64,000 bases of DNA from positions 1,103,976 through 1,167,975 of the forward strand of contig NW_017804376.1 in NCBI RefSeq assembly GCF_001625305.1, in the 5' to 3' direction. The position numbers and the translations under genes are program-made. This DNA comes from Branchiostoma belcheri. Lineage: Eukaryota > Chordata > Leptocardii > Amphioxiformes > Branchiostomatidae. The notes under the pieces are model-generated. The model was given only the letters and a program-made list of their open reading frames with translations, was not told the DNA's origin and did not search any database. Below, one piece after another: positions 10,375 through 22,861 of the stretch; the stretch's first letter is position 1, and every line of letters starts with the position of its first letter.

Positions 10375-12421
10375 ATGTTGACACTGCTTGTCCTGACAAC
10401 TCTGGCCAGCCTGGCTGTCACCAGTCCTGTTCTCCCCTCCCAAACATGGCCGCCGGCCTTCTGTAACAAACTGGAGTGTCCCAAATACACCATGGTCAAG
10501 TCTACAAAGGTATGTATTCGCGATATAAACGATAAAAAGTTACCCATTGGTATACGCTTGTATGTTTAAGCATCGCTGAAAATATGAAAAAGAAACATTT
10601 TATACCTGTGCACATCCAAAGGAAGCAAACAGTAACCTGCAACTTGGCATTGCAAAACGGAGTATAACAGTCAGAACAAACAAACAAACAAACAAACAAA
10701 CTTTTAGTTGTATCGAAGCAGCATTTATTGATCAGCACAATATGCGTTTCGGGTATTACACGTATTTCCATATAACCTTAGTAGCAATCATTCTTTGGTA
10801 ACTTTTGTAGATACCGTTGATATCAGCATCGGCCAGAGAATGACCAGTTTTGTGAAAGCTGCTTGGGCATTGGGAAGTTTTTGCTTGGTACAAAATCAAA
10901 ATTGTAGAAAGTTAATGTTTCGAATTCCTTCTCCTGTTCAGGATTATGAAGAGCGCCAGTACGACCCAGCTAAGTGGACCAGCACCACCATCTCCGGTAT
11001 GAGCTATGACGACGCCTCCAGGACCGGCTTTGAGAGACTCTTCAACTACATCTCAGGATCCAACAAGGGCCGTAAGTACCTTAAAGTTTATATTTTATCT
11101 TTTTATTGCCCGCTATGGACTCTGCGGAAGCGCCTCCTATCGGCAAGCATATAAACTACATGGCTGAATCGCCCCATCTGGTGATATCAAGATAAACTGC
11201 AGCAATGACGCTGAGAATAAAATGACGAAGCTTGGCACAAACACGTATAAACTATAATGTCCTTGCTTTGAACAAATCGTTAACATTACAAAGACAATGA
11301 CAATGTTAACATCTTACAGTATTATTAAAATCGTACTATTAACACAAACATATACCGAACACATCAAACACCTCTAGCTCTATATTTAGCTGATGTTCAT
11401 GTTGTTTTGTGTGTATCTGGCGTAACAAAATACTAGTACATGAACGTTGTAACTTGTGTGTACGCCACATTGTCCTGTCCTTTAGCTTTATGTATTGCAA
11501 ATGCTATCGTTATTTTCCCCACCCAGAGGTTAAGATCCCGATGACAGCGCCCGTCCTGTGACACAATATAGCCCCTTCTAGTATTAAATATTATGACAAC
11601 TTGCAGCAATGGCGTTGAAAATATATGAGTTGTAAACATGTTAAAGATCTCCTATCCTTATTTCCCCAACGCAGAGGTTAAGATCCCGATGACGGCGCCT
11701 GTGCTGGTGAAGGTGGAGCCCGGACAGGGCCCGTTCTGCAAGTCTAACTTCACCGTGTCGTTCTTCGTGCCGTTCGCGGACCAGACCAGCCCGCCCGAGC
11801 CGTCTGACCCTAACGTCTTCACCAACCCTCTGGAGGGAATGACTGCTTTCGTCAGGTACGGGTCAGGTTCATTTGTTCACCTTATCCCTGCTGCATATCG
11901 CTGTAACCAATAGCCAAACTTCTACTTTAGTGACAGTGATAAAGGTTACTACAATCACATTACACAGATATGCGACGGACCCCTGCAGTTGGGCCATTGT
12001 AAATTTGTCGCGACTGTGATCCTTACTCTCCAAGCAGAGGTTAGACCATGAATCATGATGTCCATACCAAAAGAAAATCCACCAAAATAGCTATATATAT
12101 AGAACGCCTGTCAAAAGCGAAATAAAACGTCTGAAAACAGGCATAAACTCTACATGGAGGGTACGAGATTTGTACAACGGTAAAATTTTATTCCATTGTG
12201 TTCTATCAATGCAAGCTCTTTAACTTCCCCCCATATTTTTCAGATCTTTCGGTGGATTCGCCAGCGACACAGATTGGACCAGTAACGCTGAGGCCCTTGC
12301 CAAGAGTCTGGATAACGCCACAGTCAGCTATCACAAGGACTTCTACTACACAGCCGGGTACAACAGTCCCTTCCAACCGACAGACAGGCACAACGAAGTC
12401 TGGTACATCAAGGCAGACTAG
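10375..12421 (+). CDS. SOUL/HEBP heme-binding protein family, copy 3 (secreted)
   Basis: Exons are 10375-10509, 10942-11071, 11675-11855 and 12244-12421, giving 207 residues. The first 45 residues are identical to copy 1, including the signal peptide and the CNKLECPKY cysteine pair, and exon 4 is nearly identical in all copies. Exon 2 differs more (YDPAKWTSTTISGMSYDDASRTGFERLF). Exon 3 carries IPMTAPVLVKVEPGQGPFCKSNF, so the third cysteine is present. The patchwork of identical and diverged exons suggests recent duplication with gene conversion between copies 1 and 3. An exon-3 fragment lies in intron 2 (11505-11562). Function inferred as in copy 1. Confidence 0.9.
11505..11562 (+). pseudogene. 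Fragment of SOUL exon 3 in intron 2 of copy 3
   Basis: About 58 bp duplicate the branch region, acceptor and first 11 codons of exon 3: tattttcccc..cagaggttaagatcccgatgac, compared with the genuine exon at 11675. It still has an AG acceptor, but the frame meets a TGA right after the equivalent of APVL, so it cannot encode the domain. It is either a partial tandem duplication or a trace of a lost gene copy. Confidence 0.75.
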
Positions 12422-14400
12422 GAAAATAGCAAACTTTATATATAACGCTATAATTCATTGCCAATGCTGCGCCTTTACCTTTTTCTCTATACATATATGA
12501 TTGTAAGTAACAACAATTATCAACGCTTTTTACTAGGCGTCAATGTTGATATTTCTATATTTGGGAGCACAAAAACTAGACATTCTAGCCAAAGTATTCG
12601 ACGCGCAAGAGTACATCAGTTATGCACAAAACGTTTTTAGGACAATAAACTTAAGAAGTAATCTGATGGCTTTGATTTCATACTTGTGTGCGTTTTCTTC
12701 ACTCATAACAAATTTTAGGAATGATTGCAGTCAAATGGCTTCAATTATCATTGTTAAAAAATCCTAATTTTTGTGGTATACATATGGTTGATATAAAACA
12801 TGCAAACACTGCCGATACCTCAAAAATATCATTGACAGGGTGTGTTTTATGTTATACCTAGAGCTGGCTTGATCTAGATGTAAAAGACCTTGATATTCGG
12901 CTTTTGTAGTTAGCGACATATCAAAGACACCGCCTGAACTTATCATGTATTATTTATCATTGGCGGGTCAGCATTTGAATCCTTTTTTCTGTATTTTTCT
13001 TCATTCTTGCAAGGGCATTACTAGTATACAGAAGTATAATGTCATTGATTCTTGTGAGTTGGAGTTTGCTGAAGATATCGTTAGAATTAGTAATGTAGTA
13101 TAGACATGTCTATCTGGTGATAGATAAGACAATTGTCGTTAAAAAACACGAGCTTTGCCTGGCGTAAATAACACACGAACTTTCCCAAGTCCTCAAAAGG
13201 GGGAAAACAAAGTTTGAAAATACTAGTAACTGCTTGGAACGAAAAGTCAACGATTATTCCGAAGCCATGACTATGGTTTCATGAAGGAGTTGTGACTGTG
13301 TACTAGCTCAACTTTTTGAGCAATTCAAAGTATCAAAGTTTCTAAAGCCATAGATGCGTTCGTCTGATTTTGCAATCTTTCTGTCTAGTACATGCATTGT
13401 TCAAACTCTAACACCACGCGCGAACCGACAACAATAATACTTTGTCTCTCAACAATTTCGTACAAAGAATTGAAAGAAAGCCGTCGGCTTCGCCGCCTCT
13501 TAGACCAATCAAGGTATTCCAATTTGTCGAGTTAGCACGCCGTTGACTACAAGGTAGCGTCGCGAAAAAACTCGCGTCACCACTCAAGGTAACGTCTGTT
13601 GGTTTTGCCATTCATGTCGGCGCGGTGTGATCAAAGAAGCTACATTACCGTATGAAAGGAAACCTTACAAGCGGGCAGGGCAGCACGTTAGATTACAGGC
13701 CGGGCCGACTCTCATCATACCGGCGCGAGTACTTTGCATCACAGATCCCAATAAAAAAATCAACTACTCTGCCGATTTTCCCACATCTCATTTTCCACTT
13801 CACTAGGACCCGTGCTCGGATTTTCCCAGGGTTTCTATCATGCATATATTCATCGTGGGAAGATGATCAAAGAGTTTAGGGTCTTCAAAGTTTTTCAATA
13901 ACTTTTACGTACGACAGTGAGTTAAAAACAACTATTGCAAACGTACATGTACAATGGGGAGAAAAAGAAAATAAAGTTGTATTACCATGAGAAACTTACA
14001 CGCACATACACAAATTTTGTACTACGTGCATCTTTTCTGCTTAAAATAAGACAATTGTGTGGCTATACTAGTCTATAGTGTTGTTGCATAGATAGCCGAT
14101 AGATAAACTTCTCGTCTTCAATACGATTTGGTATTCTAAACTGGATTTATCGGATAAGCCTTACTATGGTTTTGTAAATTGTAAACTTCAACAAGATTAT
14201 GTGGAAAACAATGAAAAGAAGCCAGTTGTCTAGTCATGTCCGCATTCCGACAACCCTATGCTATCTTCTTAGAAAAACTGGTAAAAAATACAAACTGAAG
14301 TCAAATCATTGTCTTAACAAACTCAGAGCTTCAAATCATTTTTGTAACAAACTAAATGCTATAAAAACAGCGAAGGAATGCGCTTGGTGTAATTAGCATT
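12422..14400. other. Intergenic stretch between SOUL copy 3 and the Glass-like gene
   Basis: No gene is recognised. The short open frames have no family resemblance and no splice support. GC content rises after about 13400, consistent with an approach to the promoter of the downstream zinc-finger gene. Confidence 0.4.
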
Positions 14401-14838
14401 TTTTCCTGAAACAACTCGCGCCGAAACCTCCAAACATCACAGGGAGCGGTATCCACTGATCCAATTAGAGAAATCAAGCCATTTTTGCCGCAACTGCCAA
14501 TCAGAGCACCTCGTGGTCTCTCTCCCTTCAGCGAGAAGCCGATTTCCGCGACTTCAAAGGACGCCGACAAGGTGCCGCGCCGAAGCCGTAGAATGACATC
14601 AAGGCGTTCGCCGCGCTTCATCGTCAAGTGCTACAACAACACAGCTCGGCGTGCACAAGCCAGACCCAAGCGGCTACTCTGCATATCCAAAGGCCGATAG
14701 ATTACAAAAACTCGACACCACTCCGGGAGAAGTTCACTCTCGAGTCTGACTTCCGAATCGACAAGTGCTCTCTGCTCTGCGTTACGACTTCTTCCAGTTA
14801 TCCAGATTCCTTGATCTCACGTCCTACCTTATCTACAG
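14400..14838 (+). promoter_or_regulatory. GC-rich leader region and possible 5' noncoding exon of the Glass-like gene
   Basis: A CpG-rich block ends in a consensus donor (atctacag|gtatgt at 14838/14839). The next acceptor (catgttacag, ending 15133) opens the exon with the start codon. This supports a 5' untranslated exon and an intron of about 295 bp. The transcription start is not visible. Confidence 0.4.
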
Positions 14839-15137
14839 GTATGTACACATGCGGTCGTGTGGCAATGTTTGCTCTGCTGTCGAATTTCATCACCTCAAGC
14901 TTTCTCTGATTTCATTTCGTGAATTTTTTGTTGTAAATGTAAGAAATCTTTCTCGTAAGTTTTTGGCAAAGATACTGACCAAGAAACACTGTTTCACCAA
15001 GGGCCTTATACCAAACAAATACCTCCTATTTCGAAGTTTCCGGCCAAAAAATAACAAACATGTAGCCTTTTCTGCGATAGAATGTTTCTTGTTTCCTGAC
15101 TAATGTTAAACCCGTGTTCTTTCCATGTTACAGCAGC

Positions 15138-16344
15138 ATGTCTGTGACCGCAGCCGCTGGCCTGATGTACCCCTACCCCGTCCCGATGTACCCGCCGGCC
15201 GCCCCGTGGCCAGTCTTTCCCTCCTGCTACGTCCCGACCGTCCCAAGCCATAGGTAAGAAGACCATCTCTTTTTGTCGTCCGGTATAAAGTGCTTTTGAT
15301 ATACTTGGGAATGCTGCTTGTCGTATATATAGACGACTAGTGTCGGCATTTTTAGATAGAGTGGTTATGGAAACAATCGGTAAAGTCTAGGGTCTACCGT
15401 CTTCTTCTTTTTTTTCAAATATATTTGGAATATGTTCTTGTGTCCTGCCGTTAACAAATTGTTATTATTGTAATGTACTGTATTGTTGTATATTCTTTTT
15501 TTTATAACTAAATGTGCCCTTCTTTTCTTACTTCAGCTCTCCTAGCCGATTGGCAGCCTCTGCTCTGCTCACCCTCGGCGAGACCCCCGCCATCCAGCCG
15601 ACGAAGACGGTCCCCAATCCGCCGGGCCGTCGCTCCAGTGGCTTCAGCTTCGCCTCTCTCCCCAGCGACATCGCCCGCGAGACGGAGGCGAAAGAGGCGG
15701 AGGTCAGGCGGCTGTCAGTCAGTCCCATCCCCGTTAGATCATCACCGTACCCTGTCTCGCCGTCCTTCGGGAGAACCAGCCCGCCCCTCCCGTACAGCGT
15801 CGACCTCCTGTCCGGTGTGCAGTTCCCCGTCGGCGTCGACGCGCCGAGAACCTCCAGCCCAGTCCTCAGACCGGTGTCTCCGACCGAGAACACGCGGGAG
15901 GAATCCCAGGCCAAGTTCCCATGCGGGCAGTGCGGGAAGGTCTACTCCCGCCGCAGCACCCTCAACGCTCACCTCCGCACCCACGACGGACAGAAGCCGT
16001 TCGAGTGCAAGGACTGCGGCAAGACCTTCACCCAGGCTGCAAACCTCACGGCCCACCAGCGCATCCACACGGGAGACCGACCCTACAAGTGCCCGATCTG
16101 CAACCGTGGGTTCTCCCAGAGCTCCTCGGTGACCACGCATCTCCGTACGCACAGCGGGGAGAAGCCGTACCGTTGCACGGTCTGCCCCCGTGCCTTCGCC
16201 GACGCCTCGACCCTCACCAAGCACGTCCGGACCCACACCAACGAGAAGCCGTACCAGTGTAGCGAGTGCGGACAGAGCTTCACCCAGTCAGGAAACCTGA
16301 AGAGGCACCTCAAGGTGCACGCCAAGAGGAAGATCGCTTCCTAG
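15138..16344 (+). CDS. Five-finger C2H2 transcription factor, Glass-like
   Basis: Two coding exons, 15138-15253 and 15537-16344 (split inside a Ser codon), encode 307 residues. Residues 1-38 are Tyr/Pro-rich ([12 protein letters not shown]). Residues 40-160 are a Ser/Pro-rich disordered region. From residue about 168 to the end there are five contiguous C2H2 fingers with TGEKP-like linkers. Signature stretches are [61 protein letters not shown] and [14 protein letters not shown]. From memory, this order matches the zinc-finger block of Drosophila Glass, a photoreceptor-fate regulator. It is expected to be nuclear and DNA-binding. The N-terminus differs from fly Glass and is shorter. The start ATG sits 4 bp after the acceptor. 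An alternative is another Krüppel-type paralogue with convergent finger order. Confidence 0.85.
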
Positions 16345-17042
16345 ACTCAACTTCAGAGACATTTCACAAACTATGAACTTGCTTTTGCATCGATCTAAAC
16401 TATGTATGATACTAAATGTAGTATTCATTGTTGATACAAGTTCATTCTTCATATGTATAATGTGCTTTTTTTTTATAACGTATTGACTGTTCCTTCGGAA
16501 GAGTGGAACTTTTTGTGTGTTTCATCTTGTAAGTGCTGGATAAAACTATGTTCATAGAGTTTATCTTTCATATGTAGTACCTTTTTATAATCTATTGACT
16601 GTTCCTTTTCGTAAACCGAAGAGAGGAACTTGATAGTGTTTCATCTTGAAAGTTGATAAAACATAAAATTTGTTATTTGAAAGAACTCACTTTGAGTTCA
16701 ACAAGTTTCAACATGTTCTAATACTTCTATTGTAAATATTTTCGCGTGCCGGTCTCGCCTCTGATGCCATACACTGTTGAACAGTCGAACAAAGGAAAAA
16801 GATTATTCTGTGATCCCGATTTACATTTGTATATAATCTGTGAAAGAAGTCTAGCGTCTTTAAACGACCAACAATCGCATATACCTGCGAATTGCTGCGA
16901 CTTTACGATGTGTGTTTGTTTGACATTGATTGTTGAATAAACTGTTGTCTGACAATGGATGTGTTCGTGTGTTTGCCGGGGTGTACAAACGCAAGTAGAG
17001 TAGTAGAACAACATCCAACCTTCCGCCGGGCATTTCTAGAAT
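16345..17042 (+). other. 3' UTR of the Glass-like gene with poly(A) signal
   Basis: AT-rich sequence follows the stop and contains a local imperfect repeat: ctattgactgttcctt...gaag.g.ggaactt occurs near 16483 and 16593. AATAAA at 16936-16941 is the best poly(A) signal, about 590 bp after the stop. No other gene is visible here. Confidence 0.5.
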
Positions 17043-17299
17043 AAACTTCGTAAAATATCGTTTAAGTGTGAAGAAATTATAATCAAACTGACACCAAGGT
17101 GGGAAAGAAGTTACAATATAAACGCTCGCTTTTTAAAACATGTTTGGATAGCTAAGTTTGCGTCACGTTAAAAACAACAATTCCTAGATTGTGAAGCAAA
17201 ATTTAGTATCATAATGCCAAAGTTGAGAAGGCCAAGGACATTCCTTGAGAAGACAAAGTAGTATATAGGGAAACGCAGGTTATATTGATATGTCTACGA

Positions 17300-17537
17300 A
17301 ATGAAGTTATATTGAAATGCCTACGAAATGAAGTCGTAGAGGTCTAGGCATATAGGGCGACATTATTAGGGTAACCAGGACGCATATATGCCTACGAAAT
17401 GCCTACGAACAGATATGCCTACGAACAGATATGCCTACGAAAAGAAGTTATAACTTATATTGAAATGCCTCCCTACGAAATGAAGTCGTAGAGGTCTAGG
17501 CATATAGGGTGACATTATTAGGATTACCAGGACGCCC
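17300..17537. repeat. Direct repeats just upstream of ZRANB3
   Basis: A unit of about 70 bp (atgcctacgaaatgaagtcg ... gacattattaggrtaaccaggacgc) occurs at 17310-17382 and 17463-17535. Between the copies the short motif tatgcctacgaa is repeated several times. The second copy ends at the first possible start codon of ZRANB3, so the repeat forms its immediate 5' flank. Confidence 0.8.
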
Positions 17538-17606
17538 ATGTCACCGAATCTGACCCTTGACCCCCTTGGCGCCTTTTTCGCTCGGGTCACGAAGAAGGAC
17601 GGAGCG

Positions 17607-20600
17607 ATGGCCGGACGTAAGAAACGTAAATCGAATATTTTAGACGAATTACCGCCCGATTTGAGCCTACAATGTCTCCCTTCTGCCCTCCGGGACAAGC
17701 TGATGCCTTTTCAGAGAGAGGGGGTGAAATTTGCGCTGAAGAAAAACGGAAGGTAGCGTGTGAATTTGGCTGTTTTTGTGTAGAAAGTTTTGACATCTGC
17801 TTTGAGTTTAGAAACAGGCCCAGGCTTGTCTTGTTTTGATAGTTGGCCGTGACGTGTATTCTTGTGCATATAACGTTACATGTACTAGTATGCGTATCAA
17901 ATATCGTTTCGAAGATCAAACGTTTTATTTTTCTCTGTCTGAACATCTGTATACTAGTATACTATTAAAGTAACGTTAATGTTATGTCTCTTCTGTTCTT
18001 GTTACAGATGCCTAATTGGTGACGAGGTATGTAGCTTTCTGGTTGTAAATTGTAAACTACGTACAAGGAGGTTTTATAAATATTTTGTATAAATATTTTC
18101 TTCAATCGTTTATAAACAATGTAGAATGACCCTGTCATGTTGGCATTTACAGGTAATTTTTTAATGAAATTTTATATCCCTGTCCAAATAAAGATGGGCC
18201 TAGGTAAGACCCTGCAGGCCATAGCTGTGGCATAAGTATCACTACAGACAGGAGTGGCCAGTTCTGGTGGTGGTCCCGTCCTCCCTAAACTTGTTATACA
18301 TGTATTTTTGTTCAAAGATGGGCCTAGGTAAGACCCTGCAGGCTATAGCAGTGGCATATCACTACAGACAGGAGTGGCCTGTGCTGGTGGTGGTCCCGTC
18401 CTCCCTGAGGTACCAGTGGGTGGAGGAACTGGAGCGGTGGGTACCTGACCTGGAACCTACACACATACACGTGGTCAGCTCACGGGATGACATCAGGTAC
18501 TGGAACTGTATCTGTAACGTTATCTGTTTGGCTTGTATAACTGCCCTTAGGGGTGACACACCAGTTTCTGTATCTGTGTAGCTGGTATAACTGCCCTTTG
18601 GCATAACACACCATGTACGAGCTTCTGTATCTATATATAAGCTGGTATTAATTCCCTTTGGCGTAACACACCAGCTTCTGTGTCTGTATAGCAGATATAA
18701 CTGCTGTTCAGCATAAAATGCAGATTCTGAAATAAAAAGAAGCAATGTTACAAATACAAGTTTAACTATAAGAGCTCTGAAGAAGTGACTTTTGTTCCAG
18801 GAACATCTCCACTGCTCAGGTGACCATCCTGGGCTACGGACTGATACAGAGACAGGATCAGCCACTGGTGAAGGCTCTTCATGACCAGAACTTTCAGGTA
18901 TACCATAATCGACAGTTTTCCCCTCCTCAAATTTTACAACTGCCTGCAATTTAAAATGGTTGTAAGACACAATTCTACTTAAAAATCTCAGTTTGTTTAG
19001 AGTAGAATTTCGTTTGTTTCAATATCATAGTACAAAAAAGCCACATTTTGTTCTTGTACAAGCCTATAAAATTACTGTATACATGTTTGTATCCATTGAC
19101 ACACAATACATTAATTTTGTACTTCCATACCCAAAGGTAATTACAATCCAGGTGACTTGTTTGGGAGATAAAGTACATGTAGATGTTTAAATGTCTGACC
19201 TAAGTTTGTGTGAAGTGTAAACTTGGTTTTTCTCTCTCCCTCAGGTGATAATAGTTGACGAGTCCCACTACCTGAAGAACAGGAAAGCTGTGCGTACCCA
19301 GGGTCTGGTGCCGCTGGTAAAGAACGCCAAACGGGCCCTGCTACTGACAGGGACACCTGCCCTGGCCAGGCCTGCGGAGGTGAGGGTTAGATCTCCTATA
19401 GTAGCTACATTTGTACTTGTGTGGATGGGCTCTAGGGACGCTGTTATACTCGAAGGACCCTTGTATACTCTGAGTTGGAAACCAAGAGTCAATACATTTA
19501 GTTTTGTTGTAGGTGTTAGTATGTCTATGTTTTCCCTAGTTAAGAGGGATTACAGCCCAAAACAATGGTTTCGGAGAGTTGACTAGTCTGTGGTGCTGTG
19601 GTGGGTGACAAGTTAGTTTTTCATAACATTATGTATTGTCATACAGGTTGTTTCATAAGAAATAAAGAAACTTGAGAAATTCTGTGAAGAGTCAGACATT
19701 TCAGATCGCATTCGCTGTCTTTCATCAGTGACAGGTGTTTATGAACTGTTCCCGTTAATGTTGTCCCTCCCCAGCTGTTCCCACAAGTGGATGCCCTCCT
19801 GCCGGGGAAGTTCGGTAGCTGGACGAAGTTCTCCAAGCGCTACTGTAACGCCCACCAGGTGTTCTACGGAAGGTTCCCACGCTGGGACACCAAGTAGGTT
19901 TTGGGGAACAAAGTATTGTTTTGGGTGGCCGAGCTGTGTGTTTGTATATCAATTTGTCCAGGGAGAATAGGTGGACAGCACAAAATTGACAAGCAGAATG
20001 ACTGTAGGCCAAATGAGTTGAACGTGAAGGTACACATGTATCAGATCTGGAGTGGTTACTTTGTGGATGTTTGAAATGTCTGATTTCTTGCTCTGTTTTT
20101 GCAGTGGAGCTTCCAACCTTGCAGAGCTCCACAGTAACCTACAGCCTCTCATGATTCGCAGACTGAAAGCACAGGTGAGACCTTATAAACAACAGGCATA
20201 TCACAAGGGTTGAGAACTACGTGTAATTAAAAATTTATATTTTAGATATTAGAGCCCTCTATCTTAGCATTCACAACTGCAGGTGATACGTGTATCTGAT
20301 TATGATGAAACAATGATGACAAACAATACAGAAGCCCATAGAAACACCAAGGGGGCTCTCAGGAATCGAACCTGGGCCACCAGCTCGAAAACCTGACTGT
20401 TAAGCTAAAAGGTCTGGACCCATTAGACAAGTCAGTTGGTTTCACTTGAAACCTCACTGTTACAAGGACATTAGTAACTGGTATCACTGCTTTTTATCCC
20501 ATAGGTCCTTACCCAGCTTCCCCCCAAGAGAAGACAGAGGATTCCTTTTGATGTACCTGAAGGGGAGCATAAAAAGGTGCGTTTAGAAACTCCTGCTTTA

Positions 20601-22810
20601 TATATCTCTTTTCTCAACATTCTCTAGAAAACACTTCTCAGAAGTTTGAATTCCTGCGACATTCTAAAAGATTTTACTGTAAAAAGATTTATTGTAAAAT
20701 TGTCTGGCAATCACATCCCTACTTTCTTGTTAAGATTTTCTTGTAAAATTTTTGTGGTTAATGATCAAACTTGATGAAAGTTGTCCGTGTGTATCATACA
20801 GGAGTTGGACAAGCTTGCAGCTGAATGGAGGGACCTGATTGGTCGAGGGGCTGTGCCACAGTCACATGACCAGCAGGGGATGCCTGACAACCCAAGCTTC
20901 CGAATCCGTCAGCTTATCACAGAATGGTACCACACGACGGCACTTGCCAAGGTAAGGCTGTGTTGAATTGATTATGTGGATGACATTCTCTGGGCACCCT
21001 AAAACTGATGTTACTTGTTTAGGTACAGGTCCAGATCTGAGCCAATATCCTGGATCTAAAACCTGTTTACATGCACAGGTTTGCATTTCAATAACATATC
21101 TACAAGAAATAGTCATGACTACAAGCAAGCATTGAGGTGTTCAAAAACTAATTTTTTCCTAGAACTATCTTAGAGTGGAACTTGCTGCCACCAAGAACAG
21201 TAGTGGCATCATCACTAGACAGCTGTACACAATGCTTAGACTTCGATGTGCAAAGGCTTAGTAAGTGTAACAAGTAGTGTAATATAGCCAGCTGCCCCCC
21301 TGCCGCGTGCCTGCAATGCTGGTATGTTATGCCGAAGGGTGGTTATACCGGCTCTGTAGATAAAGATCTATAGAGCTACTGACAAAGACTTTTCCATTGT
21401 CTCCTGTAGGCAGGATCTGTACAAGAGTACATCAAGGTTCTACTTGAGAATGAGTCCATGAAGTTTATCGTGTTTGGTCACCACAAACACATGCTCCAGG
21501 CCGTCTCACAGACACTCATCCACAGCAAGGTCAAGTACATACGCATCGACGGATCTGTGCCCAGCGCTGAGAGGACGGTGGGTTTAAGTTATACAACGTA
21601 CCTGAAAAACTTTATGTTTGTAAATATATACAATATTATTGATACATACATACATATATAGTGTCCAATTGCAAAATGTATTTGTAACTGTACTGGTGCA
21701 TTTTTTCATTTAGGCTGAAAATGCTTTCGTTTCCTCTTTACAGCATCTGGTACAACAGTTTCAAGCAAACCCAACTGTTAAAGTTGCAGTTCTGAGCATT
21801 CTAGCAGCAGGGACGGTAAGTAACTGTGTGTGTGTGTGTTTTATGTGTGTAAATGAATGTGTGTGTGTTTTATGTGTATGAATGAATGTATGTATGTGTG
21901 TGTGTGTGAATGTGTGTGTGTGTGTGTCCCTGGTAGCTTCCAGGGTACTGGACCAAAATATCTGGTGTTGATATCTCAAATTCTTTTCTACCTGATATGG
22001 ACCTAATATTTCGTTCTAAACCCCTCCCCCAGGGTTTGACGTTGACGGCTGCGAGCCACGTGGTGTTTGCGGAGCTGTACTGGACGCCCGGTGTGCTGGA
22101 GCAGGCGGAGGACCGCGCCCACCGCATCGGCCAGCACAGCGCCGTGCACGTGCACTACCTCGTCGCTAGGAACACCATCGACGACTGGATGTGGAGCATG
22201 CTCACTAGAAAGGTATCAACACACTGTCCATGCCAATTTGATTTTGTTTGCCTTGCATGGAGTTTGTCAGGAAGGACATTAATTGCCAGGAGGTGCAGTG
22301 TGACGTCTAGTGGACTGCAGTCTGGTGCCTACCTTTGTGTCAGGGACTCCCACAGCAGTATTACATCAAAGACTGGACATTGAGTGAATGAGTGCATGGC
22401 CAGTAAACTGCCTTAAAGCACGACAAACCAGAGTTCCTGTTCTGGGCAGCTGTCTGGTTACCTCTGTTCTCTGTTCCCCCCAGGCCAGCGTTGTGACCAG
22501 TACCCTGAACAGGAAGCTGGCAGTGCTCCAGGCTAAGTTCCTCTCTAGGGCGACCGAAGGGCGATTATACGGGCTATACTGATACAGATAGAGGTTACCA
22601 ATCCTACCATTCTATGTTCTCCCCAGGTGAGTGTAGTGACCAGTACCCTGAACGGGAAGCTAGCGGTGCTCCAGGCTGACGAGTGTGACAAGGACCAGGC
22701 TGAGTTCCTCTCCAGGGCGGCTGTGTGGTTACCAGGGGAACAGCAGGAAGAGGACGACAGCTTCTTCTTCACACAGGTCATTGTAACAGTCATGCCTTCA
22801 AATATGTGTT

Positions 22811-22861
<51 letters not shown>

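Noticed and set aside
15512-16132. A 206-residue Arg/Ser/Pro-rich open frame, and minus-strand frames over the same region.
   Set aside because: They are alternate frames of the GC-rich zinc-finger exon; only the frame with five C2H2 fingers has domain content.
21167-21262. A candidate extra ZRANB3 exon with AG and a following gtaagt-like sequence.
   Set aside because: Translation is the end of a LINE reverse transcriptase (EWNLLPPR...SLDS), and helicase homology runs directly from exon 9 to 21410.
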